Shown one piece after another: positions 53,589 through 62,682 of a stretch of DNA of 64,000 bases; position 1 is the stretch's first letter, and the number at the start of each line of letters is the position of its first letter. Source of the DNA: an uncultured Carboxylicivirga sp. (lineage in GTDB: Bacteria > Bacteroidota > Bacteroidia > Bacteroidales > Marinilabiliaceae); contig CANLLN010000006.1 in NCBI GenBank assembly GCA_947491945.1, positions 124,001 to 188,000 on the forward strand. The letters are read 5' to 3'. The notes beneath the pieces are model-generated. The model did no database searches. It had not been told where the DNA came from and was given only the letters and a program-made list of their open reading frames with translations. A program made the position numbers and the translations under genes.

Positions 53589-56198
53589 ATGCGGAATAAA
53601 GTATTAATTGTTTTTCTATTTATATGTTCTGTTTTAAATATAAAAGGGCAAACAAGCGAAGTACCTAATATATCATATTCAGGAACCCCACGTAAATATA
53701 TCATTGCGGATATAGAGGTGACGGGTGTGCAAAACCTGGATCCCAAAATATTAGTCAATATCAGTGGTTTAAAAGTGGGACAGCAGATTACGGTTCCCGG
53801 TGATGAGGTGTCGGAGGCCATCCGTCGGTACTGGCAGCACGGGCTCTTCTCCGATGCCAAAATCAAAGCCACCAAAATAGAAGGTCGCGAAATTTATCTG
53901 GAAATATACCTCAAAGAGCGTCCCCGCCTGTCGGAGATGTTCTTTACTGGCTTAAAGAAAAATGAGATTGAGACCGTAGAAGAGAAGGTGGCTATGATGC
54001 GGGGTTCACAGGTTACACCATTTATGGTGGACCGTGCCGAAAAGTATATTAAACGTCACTTTGTTGACAAGGGTTTTTATAATACCGAGGTTAGCATTGT
54101 GCAAAAAGACGATCCCTCGAAAGCCAATCACGTGATTCTGGAAATTAACGTGGATAAGAAGGACAAGGTGAAAGTCAGATCCTTAACCTTTGAAGGTAAC
54201 ACGGTGTTAAGCGATGCCAAGCTTAACCGAACCATGAAGAAAACGAACCAAAAAGGCAAGCTCCTTAATTTTTTCCGTACCAAGAAGTTTGTAGTGGAGA
54301 AATATGAGGAGGATTTGGCCGCAATTATTGCTAAATACAACGAGCTGGGTTATCGCGATGCACGCATTGTTTCTGAAGAGGTAAGCAAAAACCTTGATGA
54401 TAACACAGTGGATGTGAAGCTGGTAATTGAAGAAGGTGATAAATATTATTTCGGTGATATCAGCTGGGTGGGTAACACTATCTATCCTTCTGAGTTTCTT
54501 GATTATAACTTACGCATTAAAAAAGGTGATATATTCAACCAGACCTACCTGGATGATCGCTTGATTAATGATGAGGATGCAGTACACAGCCATTACATGG
54601 ACAATGGTTACCTATTCTCAAATATCACCCCTGTAGAAACAGGAGTACGTGGGGATACCATTGATATAGAGATGCGTATCTACGAAGGTCAGCAGGCTAC
54701 CATTAATAATGTAATCATCCGTGGTAACACCAAAACGCACGAGCATGTTGTTCGTCGTGAGGTACGTACCAAGCCCGGACAGCTTTTTAGTAAGTCAGAA
54801 TTGATTCGTACTGTGCGTGAACTAGCACAGCTAGGGCATTTCGATCCTGAAAATATCGTGCCTGATGTACAGCCTAATCCAGATAACGGTACCGTTGATC
54901 TTGTGTATCAGTTAGAAGAGAAGGCCAACGACCAGATTGAATTATCCGGCGGATGGGGTGCTGGTATGTTTGTAGGTTCATTGGGACTTAAGTTTACCAA
55001 CTTTTCAATGCGTAACTTCTTCAACAAAGAAGCCTGGCGCCCACTTCCATCAGGTGACGGTCAGACTCTGGCGCTCCGTGCACAAACCAATGGTAAGTTC
55101 TATCAGTCTTACAGTCTGTCGTTTACAGAACCCTGGTTGGGAGGTAAAAAACCTAATTCGCTGAGTTTCTCCATTTATCACTCAATACAAACCGGAGTAA
55201 GTTCTCAATACTACGATCCGCGTTTCGGTTACGGTGGTGGTTATGGTGGCTACGGAGGTTACGGTGGCTACGGTGGTTATGGCGGATACGGAGGTTATGG
55301 TGGTTACGGTGGAGGATATGGTTATCAGGATCCGGACGACATTGACCAACATATGAAGATCACCGGAATCTCAGTGGGTTTTGGAAAACGACTTCGCTGG
55401 CCGGACGATTTCTTTTCGCTGTACACCGAGGTGAGTTACCAACGTTACGATATGCTCGACTGGAACTACTTCATTATGCAAAATGGAATTTCCAATAACC
55501 TTAACTTTAAAGTAATGTTAAGTAGGCGATCCATTGATAACCCGATATACACGCGTCAGGGAAGTGACTTTTCGGTCGGCCTCGAATTTACGCCACCCTG
55601 GTCGAGGTTCCAGGATGACAAAGATTGGGCGAGTGCCACTGAGGAAGAAAAATATCAACGCATCGAATATCACAAGTGGACTTTCAAAGGTGCCGTTTAC
55701 AAACCTGTCGACCTGGCCAATAAGTTAGTAGTGATGGGAAAAATGGAAATGGGTTTCCTTGGTTACTATAATAAAGACCTGCAGTCTCCGTTTGAGAAGT
55801 TCGTCCTTGGGGGCGATGGCATGTCCGGCTTTAGTATGGCCGGTAGTGAGACTATAGGGTTGCGGGGGTATGAGAATTCATCACTCACCCCGATCACCAA
55901 TGGATCGTATGATGGTAACATTTATAATAAGTTAACCATGGAAGTGCGGTACCCCTTGGCCTTGCAGCCTTCGGCCACCGTGTTTGCCCTTGCCTTCCTG
56001 GAGGCGGGTAATGCCTGGAGTCAACACGAAGATTATAACCCCTTCGAACTCAAGCGATCTGCCGGTGTGGGTCTGCGAATATTCCTGCCCATTTTTGGCT
56101 TGATGGGAATCGATTGGGGGTATGGTTTTGACGACAGTTTCTACCGGGATAATGCCGGGGGAAGTCAGTTCCATTTTGTTATCGGTCAAAGCTTTTAA
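53589..56198 (+). CDS. bamA: Outer-membrane protein assembly factor BamA
   Basis: BamA inserts beta-barrel proteins into the outer membrane. From ATG 53589 (MRNKVLIVFLFICS) the protein is 869 residues, with signal peptide, five POTRA domains (about residues 30-430) and the Omp85 barrel. Typical segments are YIIADIEVTGVQNLDP, GWGAGMFVGSLGLKF and the C-terminal FHFVIGQSF ending in Phe. The upstream frame from 53556 is less likely. A 33-residue Gly-Gly-Tyr repeat interrupts the barrel at about residues 547-579. Three Skp/OmpH genes follow directly. Confidence 0.95.
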   Translation: MRNKVLIVFLFICSVLNIKGQTSEVPNISYSGTPRKYIIADIEVTGVQNLDPKILVNISGLKVGQQITVPGDEVSEAIRRYWQHGLFSDAKIKATKIEGREIYLEIYLKERPRLSEMFFTGLKKNEIETVEEKVAMMRGSQVTPFMVDRAEKYIKRHFVDKGFYNTEVSIVQKDDPSKANHVILEINVDKKDKVKVRSLTFEGNTVLSDAKLNRTMKKTNQKGKLLNFFRTKKFVVEKYEEDLAAIIAKYNELGYRDARIVSEEVSKNLDDNTVDVKLVIEEGDKYYFGDISWVGNTIYPSEFLDYNLRIKKGDIFNQTYLDDRLINDEDAVHSHYMDNGYLFSNITPVETGVRGDTIDIEMRIYEGQQATINNVIIRGNTKTHEHVVRREVRTKPGQLFSKSELIRTVRELAQLGHFDPENIVPDVQPNPDNGTVDLVYQLEEKANDQIELSGGWGAGMFVGSLGLKFTNFSMRNFFNKEAWRPLPSGDGQTLALRAQTNGKFYQSYSLSFTEPWLGGKKPNSLSFSIYHSIQTGVSSQYYDPRFGYGGGYGGYGGYGGYGGYGGYGGYGGYGGGYGYQDPDDIDQHMKITGISVGFGKRLRWPDDFFSLYTEVSYQRYDMLDWNYFIMQNGISNNLNFKVMLSRRSIDNPIYTRQGSDFSVGLEFTPPWSRFQDDKDWASATEEEKYQRIEYHKWTFKGAVYKPVDLANKLVVMGKMEMGFLGYYNKDLQSPFEKFVLGGDGMSGFSMAGSETIGLRGYENSSLTPITNGSYDGNIYNKLTMEVRYPLALQPSATVFALAFLEAGNAWSQHEDYNPFELKRSAGVGLRIFLPIFGLMGIDWGYGFDDSFYRDNAGGSQFHFVIGQSF
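55227..55325 (+). repeat. 9-bp repeat encoding Gly-Gly-Tyr in bamA
   Basis: The 99-bp stretch is built from GGN-TAY-GGN units (about nine GGY units with GGGY at both ends) with varied third bases, so the repeat is maintained at protein level or is old. It falls between RF and QDPDD in the barrel, where an extracellular loop is expected. Confidence 0.9.
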
Positions 56199-56260
56199 TA
56201 ATCAGGCCTATGTGAGTTTGGTTTAGTTATTGTAGGTATTGGCATACTAAAAAGTGAGCT

Positions 56261-56773
56261 ATGAGAAATATTGTATTATTATCATTATTGTTTATTGGGC
56301 AAATTAGCTTTGCCCAGAAGTATGCATTTGTCGACTCGGAATATATCCTGCGTAACGTGCCGGCTTATGAGGCTGCCAATGAGCAGCTTTCCCAACTCTC
56401 ATCCAAGTGGCAGGGTGAAGTAGAGCAACGTTTCGAAGAAATTGCTCAGCTCTATAAGAATTATCAGGCCGAAAATGTGTTTTTATCCAATGAGATGAAA
56501 ACTAAGCGTGAGAATGAGATTGTGGCTAAAGAGAAAGAAGCCAAGCAATTACAACAAAACTACTTTGGGCAAAATGGCGAGCTCTTCAAGCGGCGCGAAG
56601 CCCTTATTAAGCCTATTCAGGACGAGATATTTAACGCTATTTCCGATATTGCATCCGAAAATAATATTGCCGCCGTGTTCGATAAGGCATCAGGCATGGG
56701 TATTATGTTTGTCGATAGCAAGTATGATATCAGCGATGATGTATTGATTGAATTAGGATACAAAAGCGAATAA
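56261..56773 (+). CDS. Skp/OmpH family periplasmic chaperone (1 of 3)
   Basis: The 170-residue protein has a signal peptide (cleavage near SFAQ), then YAFVDSEYILRNVPAYEAA and a long coiled coil with charged heptads, as expected of the trimeric Skp/OmpH chaperone that binds unfolded outer-membrane proteins. It is the most divergent of the three neighbouring copies: the C-terminus reads DISDDVLIELGYKSE, unlike the other two. It starts 62 bp after bamA, and copy 2 follows after 14 bp. Confidence 0.9.
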   Translation: MRNIVLLSLLFIGQISFAQKYAFVDSEYILRNVPAYEAANEQLSQLSSKWQGEVEQRFEEIAQLYKNYQAENVFLSNEMKTKRENEIVAKEKEAKQLQQNYFGQNGELFKRREALIKPIQDEIFNAISDIASENNIAAVFDKASGMGIMFVDSKYDISDDVLIELGYKSE

Positions 56774-56787
56774 CTAAACACAGAAAT

Positions 56788-57300
56788 ATGAAGATTTATT
56801 ATCCACTGGTTGTGTTCCTCTTGGTAACAGTAGGTGCCCTGCAGGCACAGCAACCAATGAAATTTGGCCATATAAATACTGCTGAGATTCTCCAGGCAAT
56901 GCCTGAGCTTAAGGCTGTTGAGACACAGATGGAGGCCGAATTTGAAGCGAAAGAAGGTCAGCTCATGAGTATGCAGGAAGAGCTGAAGAACAGGCAAACA
57001 GCCTATCAGCAAACTGCTGAGGGTTTGTCAGCTGCCGAGCGTAGTACTAAGGAGCAGGAACTGATGGAGTTAAATCAGAAAGTGCAAAACTTCTACATGC
57101 TCTCACAACAGCAAATTCAAGCCAAGCAGAATGAGCTGCAGGCGCCTATCATACAAAAGTTAAAAGCCGCTATTCAGGAAGTGGGTGACGAACAAGGATT
57201 TTTGTATATATTTGAAACCACAAGTCGTTTACCTGTGTACATGTCGGAGAAGAGCATTGATGTGGCACCATTGGTAAAGGCCAAATTAGGAATTCAATAA
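56788..57300 (+). CDS. Skp/OmpH family periplasmic chaperone (2 of 3)
   Basis: Also 170 residues, with a signal peptide ending GALQAQ, the KFGHINTAEILQAMPE start typical of Bacteroidota Skp and a glutamine-rich coiled coil. The C-terminus SIDVAPLVKAKLGIQ closely matches copy 3, so these two come from a duplication that is more recent than their split from copy 1. It lies 14 bp after copy 1 and 24 bp before copy 3, consistent with one transcript. Confidence 0.92.
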   Translation: MKIYYPLVVFLLVTVGALQAQQPMKFGHINTAEILQAMPELKAVETQMEAEFEAKEGQLMSMQEELKNRQTAYQQTAEGLSAAERSTKEQELMELNQKVQNFYMLSQQQIQAKQNELQAPIIQKLKAAIQEVGDEQGFLYIFETTSRLPVYMSEKSIDVAPLVKAKLGIQ

Positions 57301-57324
57301 TAACGATTAAAAAGCATTACAGAT

Positions 57325-57837
57325 ATGAAACTGATTAAACTAATAGTGATTGTGGTTGCCGTAGCTTTCGCAGGGAAAGTTGAGGCGCAGGAATTGAAAT
57401 TCGGACATGTTAATATTCAGGAGCTAGTGCAGCAGTTGCCCGATAAGGTAGCGGCCGATAAGCAGTTACAGGCTGAAGCCACTAAGTTGCAAGAGCAATT
57501 GCAGGTGATGCAGAAGGATTTACAGGCTAAATACAGCGACTACATGACTTCGCGTGATACTTTACCTGATTTGATCCGTGCCACCAAAGAAAAGGAAATT
57601 CAGGACTATGAGCAGCGCATGCAGCAATACAGCCAAATGGCGCAGCAGACATTGGGTCAGAAAGAAGGTCAGCTCTTGCAACCCATCATCACCAAGGTGC
57701 AAAAGGCCATTGATGAAGTGGGACAGGAGAACGGTCTGATTTACATTTTTGATATTAGCACTCAGGTAGTGGTTTACCACTCCAATAAGAGCATTGATTG
57801 TGCTCCTTTAGTTAAAGCTAAGTTGGGCGTTCAGTAA
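57325..57837 (+). CDS. Skp/OmpH family periplasmic chaperone (3 of 3)
   Basis: The third 170-residue copy has a signal peptide ending KVEAQE, LKFGHVNIQELVQQLP, a coiled-coil shaft and the ending SIDCAPLVKAKLGVQ. The shaft is richer in Gln and Ala than in the first copy. A strong terminator at 57862 follows immediately, so it closes the bamA-skp unit. Confidence 0.92.
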   Translation: MKLIKLIVIVVAVAFAGKVEAQELKFGHVNIQELVQQLPDKVAADKQLQAEATKLQEQLQVMQKDLQAKYSDYMTSRDTLPDLIRATKEKEIQDYEQRMQQYSQMAQQTLGQKEGQLLQPIITKVQKAIDEVGQENGLIYIFDISTQVVVYHSNKSIDCAPLVKAKLGVQ

Positions 57838-57860
57838 GTCCATCTAACAATATCTTTTCA

Positions 57861-57890
57861 GCGGGTGACTATTTTAAGTCACCCGTTTTT
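57861..57890 (+). terminator. Intrinsic terminator after the third skp gene
   Basis: CGGGTGAC at 57862-57869 is perfectly complementary to GTCACCCG at 57878-57885, followed by TTTTT. Confidence 0.88.
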
Positions 57891-57918
57891 GTATCTTTAA
57901 TCCTCATTTAATAGCCTT

Positions 57919-58743
57919 ATGAATAAGCCCGGACCCATAGCTATCTTCGATTCTGGTTACGGCGGTTTAACCGTCTTAAATAAGGTCAGGCAGCACCTGC
58001 CCCAATATGATTATCTGTACTTGGGAGATAATGCACGTACACCTTATGGTACCCGTTCCTTCGAGGTGGTGTATGAATATACGCTTCAAGCTGTTCAAAA
58101 GCTCTTTAGTATGGGTGCCCACCTGGTTATTCTGGCTTGCAATACGGCATCGGCCAAGGCATTGCGCAATATTCAGCAAAAGGATCTTCCCGGGATGGAT
58201 CCGCAGCGGCGTGTATTGGGTGTGATACGCCCCAGTGTAGAGGCCATTGCCGGCTACAGCCGAAGTAAGCATGTGGGGGTGTTGGGTACTGTGGGGACTG
58301 TACAAAGCGAGAGTTACCCCATTGAAATTAAAAAGATATTTCCTGAAGTGCAGGTCACCCAGGAGGCCTGTCCTATGTGGGTGCCGTTGGTGGAGAACAA
58401 TGAGTTTGATAAGGCAGGTGCTGATTATTTTGTGGAGCAGCATGTGCGGCAGTTGATGGCTCATGATCCGCAAATAGATGCCATTATTTTGGGGTGTACC
58501 CATTATCCCCTACTTAGCCGTAAGATTAAGGGATTTCTTCCCGAAAATGTGCGTTTAATTGAGCAGGGCGATATTGTAGGGCACAGTCTGAAGGACTATC
58601 TGAAACGACACCCCGAAATGGAAAGTAAATGCTCAAAGGGAGGGCGGGTTCAGTTTTATACCACTGAGCAGGTGGCTAAATTCAAGCAAACGGCCGGCCT
58701 CTTTTTTGATGGCATGCTCAATGTTGAGCATCTGGCTTTGTAA
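57919..58743 (+). CDS. murI: Glutamate racemase
   Basis: MurI converts L-glutamate to D-glutamate for peptidoglycan. The 274-residue protein starts IAIFDSGYGGLTVLNK, with the first catalytic cysteine in LACNTASA near residue 73 and the second in ILGCTHYPLL near 193. The length is normal. It lies 82 bp after the third skp gene, behind a terminator, so it has its own promoter. It completes the envelope block. Confidence 0.96.
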   Translation: MNKPGPIAIFDSGYGGLTVLNKVRQHLPQYDYLYLGDNARTPYGTRSFEVVYEYTLQAVQKLFSMGAHLVILACNTASAKALRNIQQKDLPGMDPQRRVLGVIRPSVEAIAGYSRSKHVGVLGTVGTVQSESYPIEIKKIFPEVQVTQEACPMWVPLVENNEFDKAGADYFVEQHVRQLMAHDPQIDAIILGCTHYPLLSRKIKGFLPENVRLIEQGDIVGHSLKDYLKRHPEMESKCSKGGRVQFYTTEQVAKFKQTAGLFFDGMLNVEHLAL

Positions 58744-58748
58744 TAATG

Positions 58749-58780
58749 AGCTATCAGCCATTGTTTAACAGCTGATAGCT
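58749..58780. terminator. Bidirectional terminator-like hairpin between murI and the gamma-CA gene
   Basis: AGCTATCAGC at 58749-58758 is perfectly complementary to GCTGATAGCT at 58771-58780. The T-rich tail is weak on the plus strand. The genes are convergent, so it can serve both. Confidence 0.65.
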
Positions 58781-58787
58781 TTGGGGT

Positions 58788-59321
58788 TTATTTGTTTTCT
58801 TCATTTTCTTCCTTAAACCACCCGGCATACATCAGGTAGTTATTGGCAATCTTTTGAACCATCTCGCGCGATTGCTCGGGTTCAATATCTTTCACCTTCT
58901 TAGCGGGTACTCCCGCATAAATGCTGTTGGGTTCAACAATGGTGCCGGTTAGTACCAGGGAGTTGGCGGCAATTATGGAGTTGCTGCCAATAACCGCATG
59001 GTCGAGTACTGTAGCACCGATGCCAATCAGTACGTTGTCCTCGATTTTGGCGCCGTGGATCGTTACATTATGACCGATGGACACATTATCGCCAATCTCC
59101 ACCACCGACTTCTGATAGAGCGTGTGCAATACGGAACCGTCCTGTATATTCACCTTGTTGCCAATACGGATGGAGTTAACATCGCCGCGCAGCACGGCAT
59201 TAAACCAAATACTGCAATCGTTACCGATCTCTACATCGCCTATAATGGTGGCATTCTCTGCCAGGTAGGCATTCTCTCCTATTTTGGGCGTAAAGCCTCT
59301 TACTGTTTTTATTAGTGCCAT
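58788..59321 (-). CDS. Gamma-carbonic anhydrase family hexapeptide-repeat protein
   Basis: The 177-residue protein is a left-handed beta-helix of hexapeptide repeats. The zinc histidines of gamma-class carbonic anhydrase are visible in VLHTLYQ, SIGHNV and TIHGA. Key acidic residues in RGDVNSI and NIQDGS are present, so carbonic anhydrase or a related activity is possible. Many YrdA-like members show no activity, so I do not assert one. It is a single minus-strand gene convergent with murI. Confidence 0.87.
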   Translation of the reverse strand: MALIKTVRGFTPKIGENAYLAENATIIGDVEIGNDCSIWFNAVLRGDVNSIRIGNKVNIQDGSVLHTLYQKSVVEIGDNVSIGHNVTIHGAKIEDNVLIGIGATVLDHAVIGSNSIIAANSLVLTGTIVEPNSIYAGVPAKKVKDIEPEQSREMVQKIANNYLMYAGWFKEENEENK

Positions 59322-59641
59322 AACTTATAAGTCTTTTATCTTCTGCCAACAAAAATAGCATCAACTTTTCAAATTATGACTTTTGCCGGCGGATAATGTA
59401 AGGCTTAATTCGATGATTTAAAATTTTGTAAATATGTTTAAGAAATGTGTTGTATAACACACCCTGTAAAAGGCTTAAACATGATAAATATCAACTATAA
59501 GGCATGCCCATATCTCTACCTTTACCTTCACAATGACGAGGAAATTAATGTGAATCGATAGCGTATTTTACATTGATTTCCTTTTTATTGATGTGCAAAC
59601 TGTTTTTTATTATATGATTATAAATCAGAACCTTATCAATT
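59322..59641. other. Gene-free 320-bp divergent region before korA
   Basis: No gene is seen. It must hold the promoters of the gamma-CA gene (minus) and korAB (plus), but no good TAnnTTTG was found for korA. A small GTGTT/AACAC hairpin lies at 59447-59460. Confidence 0.45.
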
Positions 59642-61489
59642 ATGGGTAAAAGGTCAAAAGTTATTGAAAGAGATGAAGTTGTTGTCAGGTTTTCAGGTGA
59701 CTCTGGTGACGGGATGCAGTTAACCGGGACTTTATTTTCTTACACTTCAGCAATCTTCGGAAACGACATCTCTACGTTTCCGGATTATCCCTCTGAAATA
59801 CGTGCACCGCAGGGTACCATCAGTGGTGTGTCGGGTTTTCAGGTTCACTTTGGACATACTGAAGTGTTTACGCCGGGCGACTACTGCGATGTGCTGGTGG
59901 CGATGAATCCGGCCGCATTAAAAGCCAATGCCAAATGGATGAAGCCCGGGGGTACCGTGGTGTTGGATGTGGATAGTTGTGATGATAAAAACCTGCGCAA
60001 GGCGGGTTATGAAACCGATGATCCGATTGTTGAAAGCAAACTTAGTAGCTATAATATTGTAAAGGCACCCATAACCACGCTTACCAAGGAGAGCTTGAAA
60101 GATATGGGACTGGATAATAAGAGTATTCTTCGTAGCAAGAATATGTACGCTTTGGGGCTTGTGTATTGGTTATTTGATCGTCCCCTGGATCACACCAAAG
60201 AATATATAAAGAAGAAATTTGCCAAGAAACAGCTGGTGGTAGATGCCAACATAAAAGTGCTTGAGGATGGTTATAATTATGGCAATATTATACAAGCCAT
60301 GACTCCCTCGTACCATATTAGTCCTGCTGAAATTAAAAAGGGGCGCTACCGTAATTTAAGTGGTAACGTGGCCACTGCATGGGGACTTTTGGCTGCTGCT
60401 GAAAAGAGTGGCCTGGAGTTATTCCTGGGTTCTTATCCCATTACCCCGGCTACCGAAATATTGCAGGAGCTGAGTGCCCGCAAAGATCTTGGTGTTAAGG
60501 TTTTTCAGGCAGAGGATGAGATTGCCGGTATTTGTACTTCAATAGGAGCCAGCTTTGCCGGTAACCTGGCCGTTACCACCACTTCAGGTCCGGGTTTGGC
60601 CTTGAAGGGTGAGGCCATCGGTCTGGCTGTGATTGCAGAGTTGCCGCTCGTGATTGTGAATGTGCAACGGGGGGGGCCGTCAACAGGGCTGCCTACTAAA
60701 ACCGAACAGTCGGATTTGATGCAGGCGCTGTATGGCCGCAATGGCGAGAGTCCTGCTATTGTGGTGGCTGCCAGTTCGCCCATCAACTGTTTTGATTATG
60801 CTTTTTATGCTGCTAAGCTGGCGGTGGAGCATATGACTCCGGTGATTCTGCTTACCGACGGTTTCCTTGCCAATGGTACGCAACCCTGGCGACTACCCGA
60901 TATGGACGAATGGCCTGTCATTAACGTGCCTAAAGCCGATGTGAATGATAAAGACTGGCACCCTTATAAGCGCGATATAGAGAAGTTATCGCGTTACTGG
61001 GCAACACCGGGTACTCCCGGACTGGAGCACCGTATTGGAGGCCTGGAGAAGAATGAACACTCAGGCGCTGTATCGCACGATGCTATGAACCACCAGCGCA
61101 TGGTGGAGATACGTGAGGATAAAGTACAGCGGGTAGCGAATGTGATACCCGAACTGGAGTTGCTTGGCGATGAAGCAGCCGATACCCTGGTGGTAGGTTG
61201 GGGCGGAACCTTTGGTCATTTATTTACAGCTGTGGATGAGATGATTACCGAAGGACATAAGATAGCCCTGGCACACTTCAACTACATTAAACCCTTGCCA
61301 CGTAACACCCACGAGCTATTGAAGCGTTACAAAAAGATTGTAGTGTGTGAGCTGAATATGGGACAGTTTGCTGATTACCTGACTATGAATTTCCCGGATA
61401 TTCAAACACAGCGCTTTAACAAAGTACAGGGACAACCCTTTACGGTTGTAGAATTGAAAGAACACTTTAAAACATTGCTGGAGGAATAA
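59642..61489 (+). CDS. korA: 2-oxoacid:ferredoxin oxidoreductase, alpha (fused gamma-alpha) subunit
   Basis: The 615-residue protein joins a gamma domain at the N-terminus (VVRFSGDSGDGMQLTG) with an alpha domain (from about residue 235, TAWGLLAAAEKSGLELFLGSYPITPATEI). Together with KorB it oxidises 2-oxoglutarate or a similar 2-oxoacid to the acyl-CoA, with ferredoxin as electron acceptor. KorB follows without a gap. There is no ferredoxin-like delta subunit gene, so this is the two-subunit type. Which 2-oxoacid is used cannot be decided, but 2-oxoglutarate is the usual substrate of this arrangement. Confidence 0.9.
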   Translation: MGKRSKVIERDEVVVRFSGDSGDGMQLTGTLFSYTSAIFGNDISTFPDYPSEIRAPQGTISGVSGFQVHFGHTEVFTPGDYCDVLVAMNPAALKANAKWMKPGGTVVLDVDSCDDKNLRKAGYETDDPIVESKLSSYNIVKAPITTLTKESLKDMGLDNKSILRSKNMYALGLVYWLFDRPLDHTKEYIKKKFAKKQLVVDANIKVLEDGYNYGNIIQAMTPSYHISPAEIKKGRYRNLSGNVATAWGLLAAAEKSGLELFLGSYPITPATEILQELSARKDLGVKVFQAEDEIAGICTSIGASFAGNLAVTTTSGPGLALKGEAIGLAVIAELPLVIVNVQRGGPSTGLPTKTEQSDLMQALYGRNGESPAIVVAASSPINCFDYAFYAAKLAVEHMTPVILLTDGFLANGTQPWRLPDMDEWPVINVPKADVNDKDWHPYKRDIEKLSRYWATPGTPGLEHRIGGLEKNEHSGAVSHDAMNHQRMVEIREDKVQRVANVIPELELLGDEAADTLVVGWGGTFGHLFTAVDEMITEGHKIALAHFNYIKPLPRNTHELLKRYKKIVVCELNMGQFADYLTMNFPDIQTQRFNKVQGQPFTVVELKEHFKTLLEE

Positions 61490-62509
61490 ATGATGGCTGA
61501 AAATTGTCAAATGAAATTTACAGATTTTAAAAGTGACCAAAGTGTAAAATGGTGCCCCGGATGTGGCGACCATGCCATTCTTAACTCCGTGCAGAAAGCC
61601 ATGGCTTCTTTGGGCTATAAAAAGGAAGAAGTAGCTGTTATATCCGGTATCGGCTGTTCGTCACGTTTTCCTTACTACATGGAGACCTACGGTTTTCATA
61701 CCATCCACGGACGGGGCCTTGCTGTGGCATCGGGCGTTAAGGTGGCAAACCCCAGGTTACAAGTGTGGCAGATAACGGGTGATGGTGATGCCCTGGCCAT
61801 TGGAGGTAACCACTTCATACATGGTATACGCCGCAATATCGACCTGAATGTAATATTGTTTAACAATCAGATTTATGGTTTAACTAAAGGACAGTATTCA
61901 CCTACCTCGAAGCGTGGTTTTATTTCTAAAACATCACCTTTCGGAACGGTTGAATCACCATTCCGACCAGCTGAATTGTGTATCGGTGCCCGTGGACATT
62001 TCTTTGCCCGCTGTATTGATACTGACATTAAACATTCGGTTGGCGTATTGGAAGAGGCCGCTCTGCACAAAGGAACATCCATTGTTGAGATGTTGCAAAA
62101 CTGTGTGATATACAACGATAAAACACATAATGCAATTACCGATAAAGCACACTCGCAGGATCGTACCATCAAGCTGGAGCATGGCAAGCCCATGTTGTTT
62201 GGTAAAGAACGCAACAAAGGCCTGGTGTTGGATGGCTTACAACTTAAGGTAGTGACGCTGGGTGAAAATGGTGTTACAGAGAGCGATATATTAGTGCACG
62301 ATGCGCATTGCGAGGATATTTCCATGCATTTGAAGCTGGCCGATATGGAGTATCCTGATTATCCTGTAGCACTAGGTGTTATTCGCTCTGTGAAGGCTCC
62401 GGTATATGATCAGTGTGTAGAAGAGCAGCTGGCTGCCGTGCAGGAGAAAGCAAATATTAAGTCCTTCAATGACCTGATTAATGCAGGTGATGTGTGGGAT
62501 GTAAAATAA
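61490..62509 (+). CDS. korB: 2-oxoacid:ferredoxin oxidoreductase, beta subunit
   Basis: The 339-residue beta subunit carries thiamine diphosphate and the 4Fe-4S centre. VKWCPGCGDHAIL near residue 20 and GIGCSSRFPYYM near 54 hold cluster cysteines, and TGDGDALAIGGNH with LFNNQIYGLTKG forms the TPP and magnesium site. Two ATGs (61490 and 61493) are equivalent. It starts directly after korA. A strong terminator at 62532 closes the unit. Confidence 0.95.
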   Translation: MMAENCQMKFTDFKSDQSVKWCPGCGDHAILNSVQKAMASLGYKKEEVAVISGIGCSSRFPYYMETYGFHTIHGRGLAVASGVKVANPRLQVWQITGDGDALAIGGNHFIHGIRRNIDLNVILFNNQIYGLTKGQYSPTSKRGFISKTSPFGTVESPFRPAELCIGARGHFFARCIDTDIKHSVGVLEEAALHKGTSIVEMLQNCVIYNDKTHNAITDKAHSQDRTIKLEHGKPMLFGKERNKGLVLDGLQLKVVTLGENGVTESDILVHDAHCEDISMHLKLADMEYPDYPVALGVIRSVKAPVYDQCVEEQLAAVQEKANIKSFNDLINAGDVWDVK

Positions 62510-62531
62510 TTATTTATTGAGTAAGCACAAG

Positions 62532-62569
62532 AAAAGGCCGTTTCCCGAGTGATTGGGAAGCGGCCTTTT
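62532..62569. terminator. Strong terminator after korAB (also usable by the TetR gene)
   Basis: AAAAGGCCGTTTCCC at 62532-62546 pairs with GGGAAGCGGCCTTTT at 62555-62569, with one G-U pair. A and T tails on both sides make it bidirectional. Confidence 0.88.
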
Positions 62570-62682
62570 AAGTGCAATAAACGCGCCGAAATACATACAA
62601 TTCCTTATTTGAAATTCATCAATTTCTCAGTTTCCTGATTTATGCTTAGACCTAACTTTTGTGTATGGTTCGTCTTGCCAGA

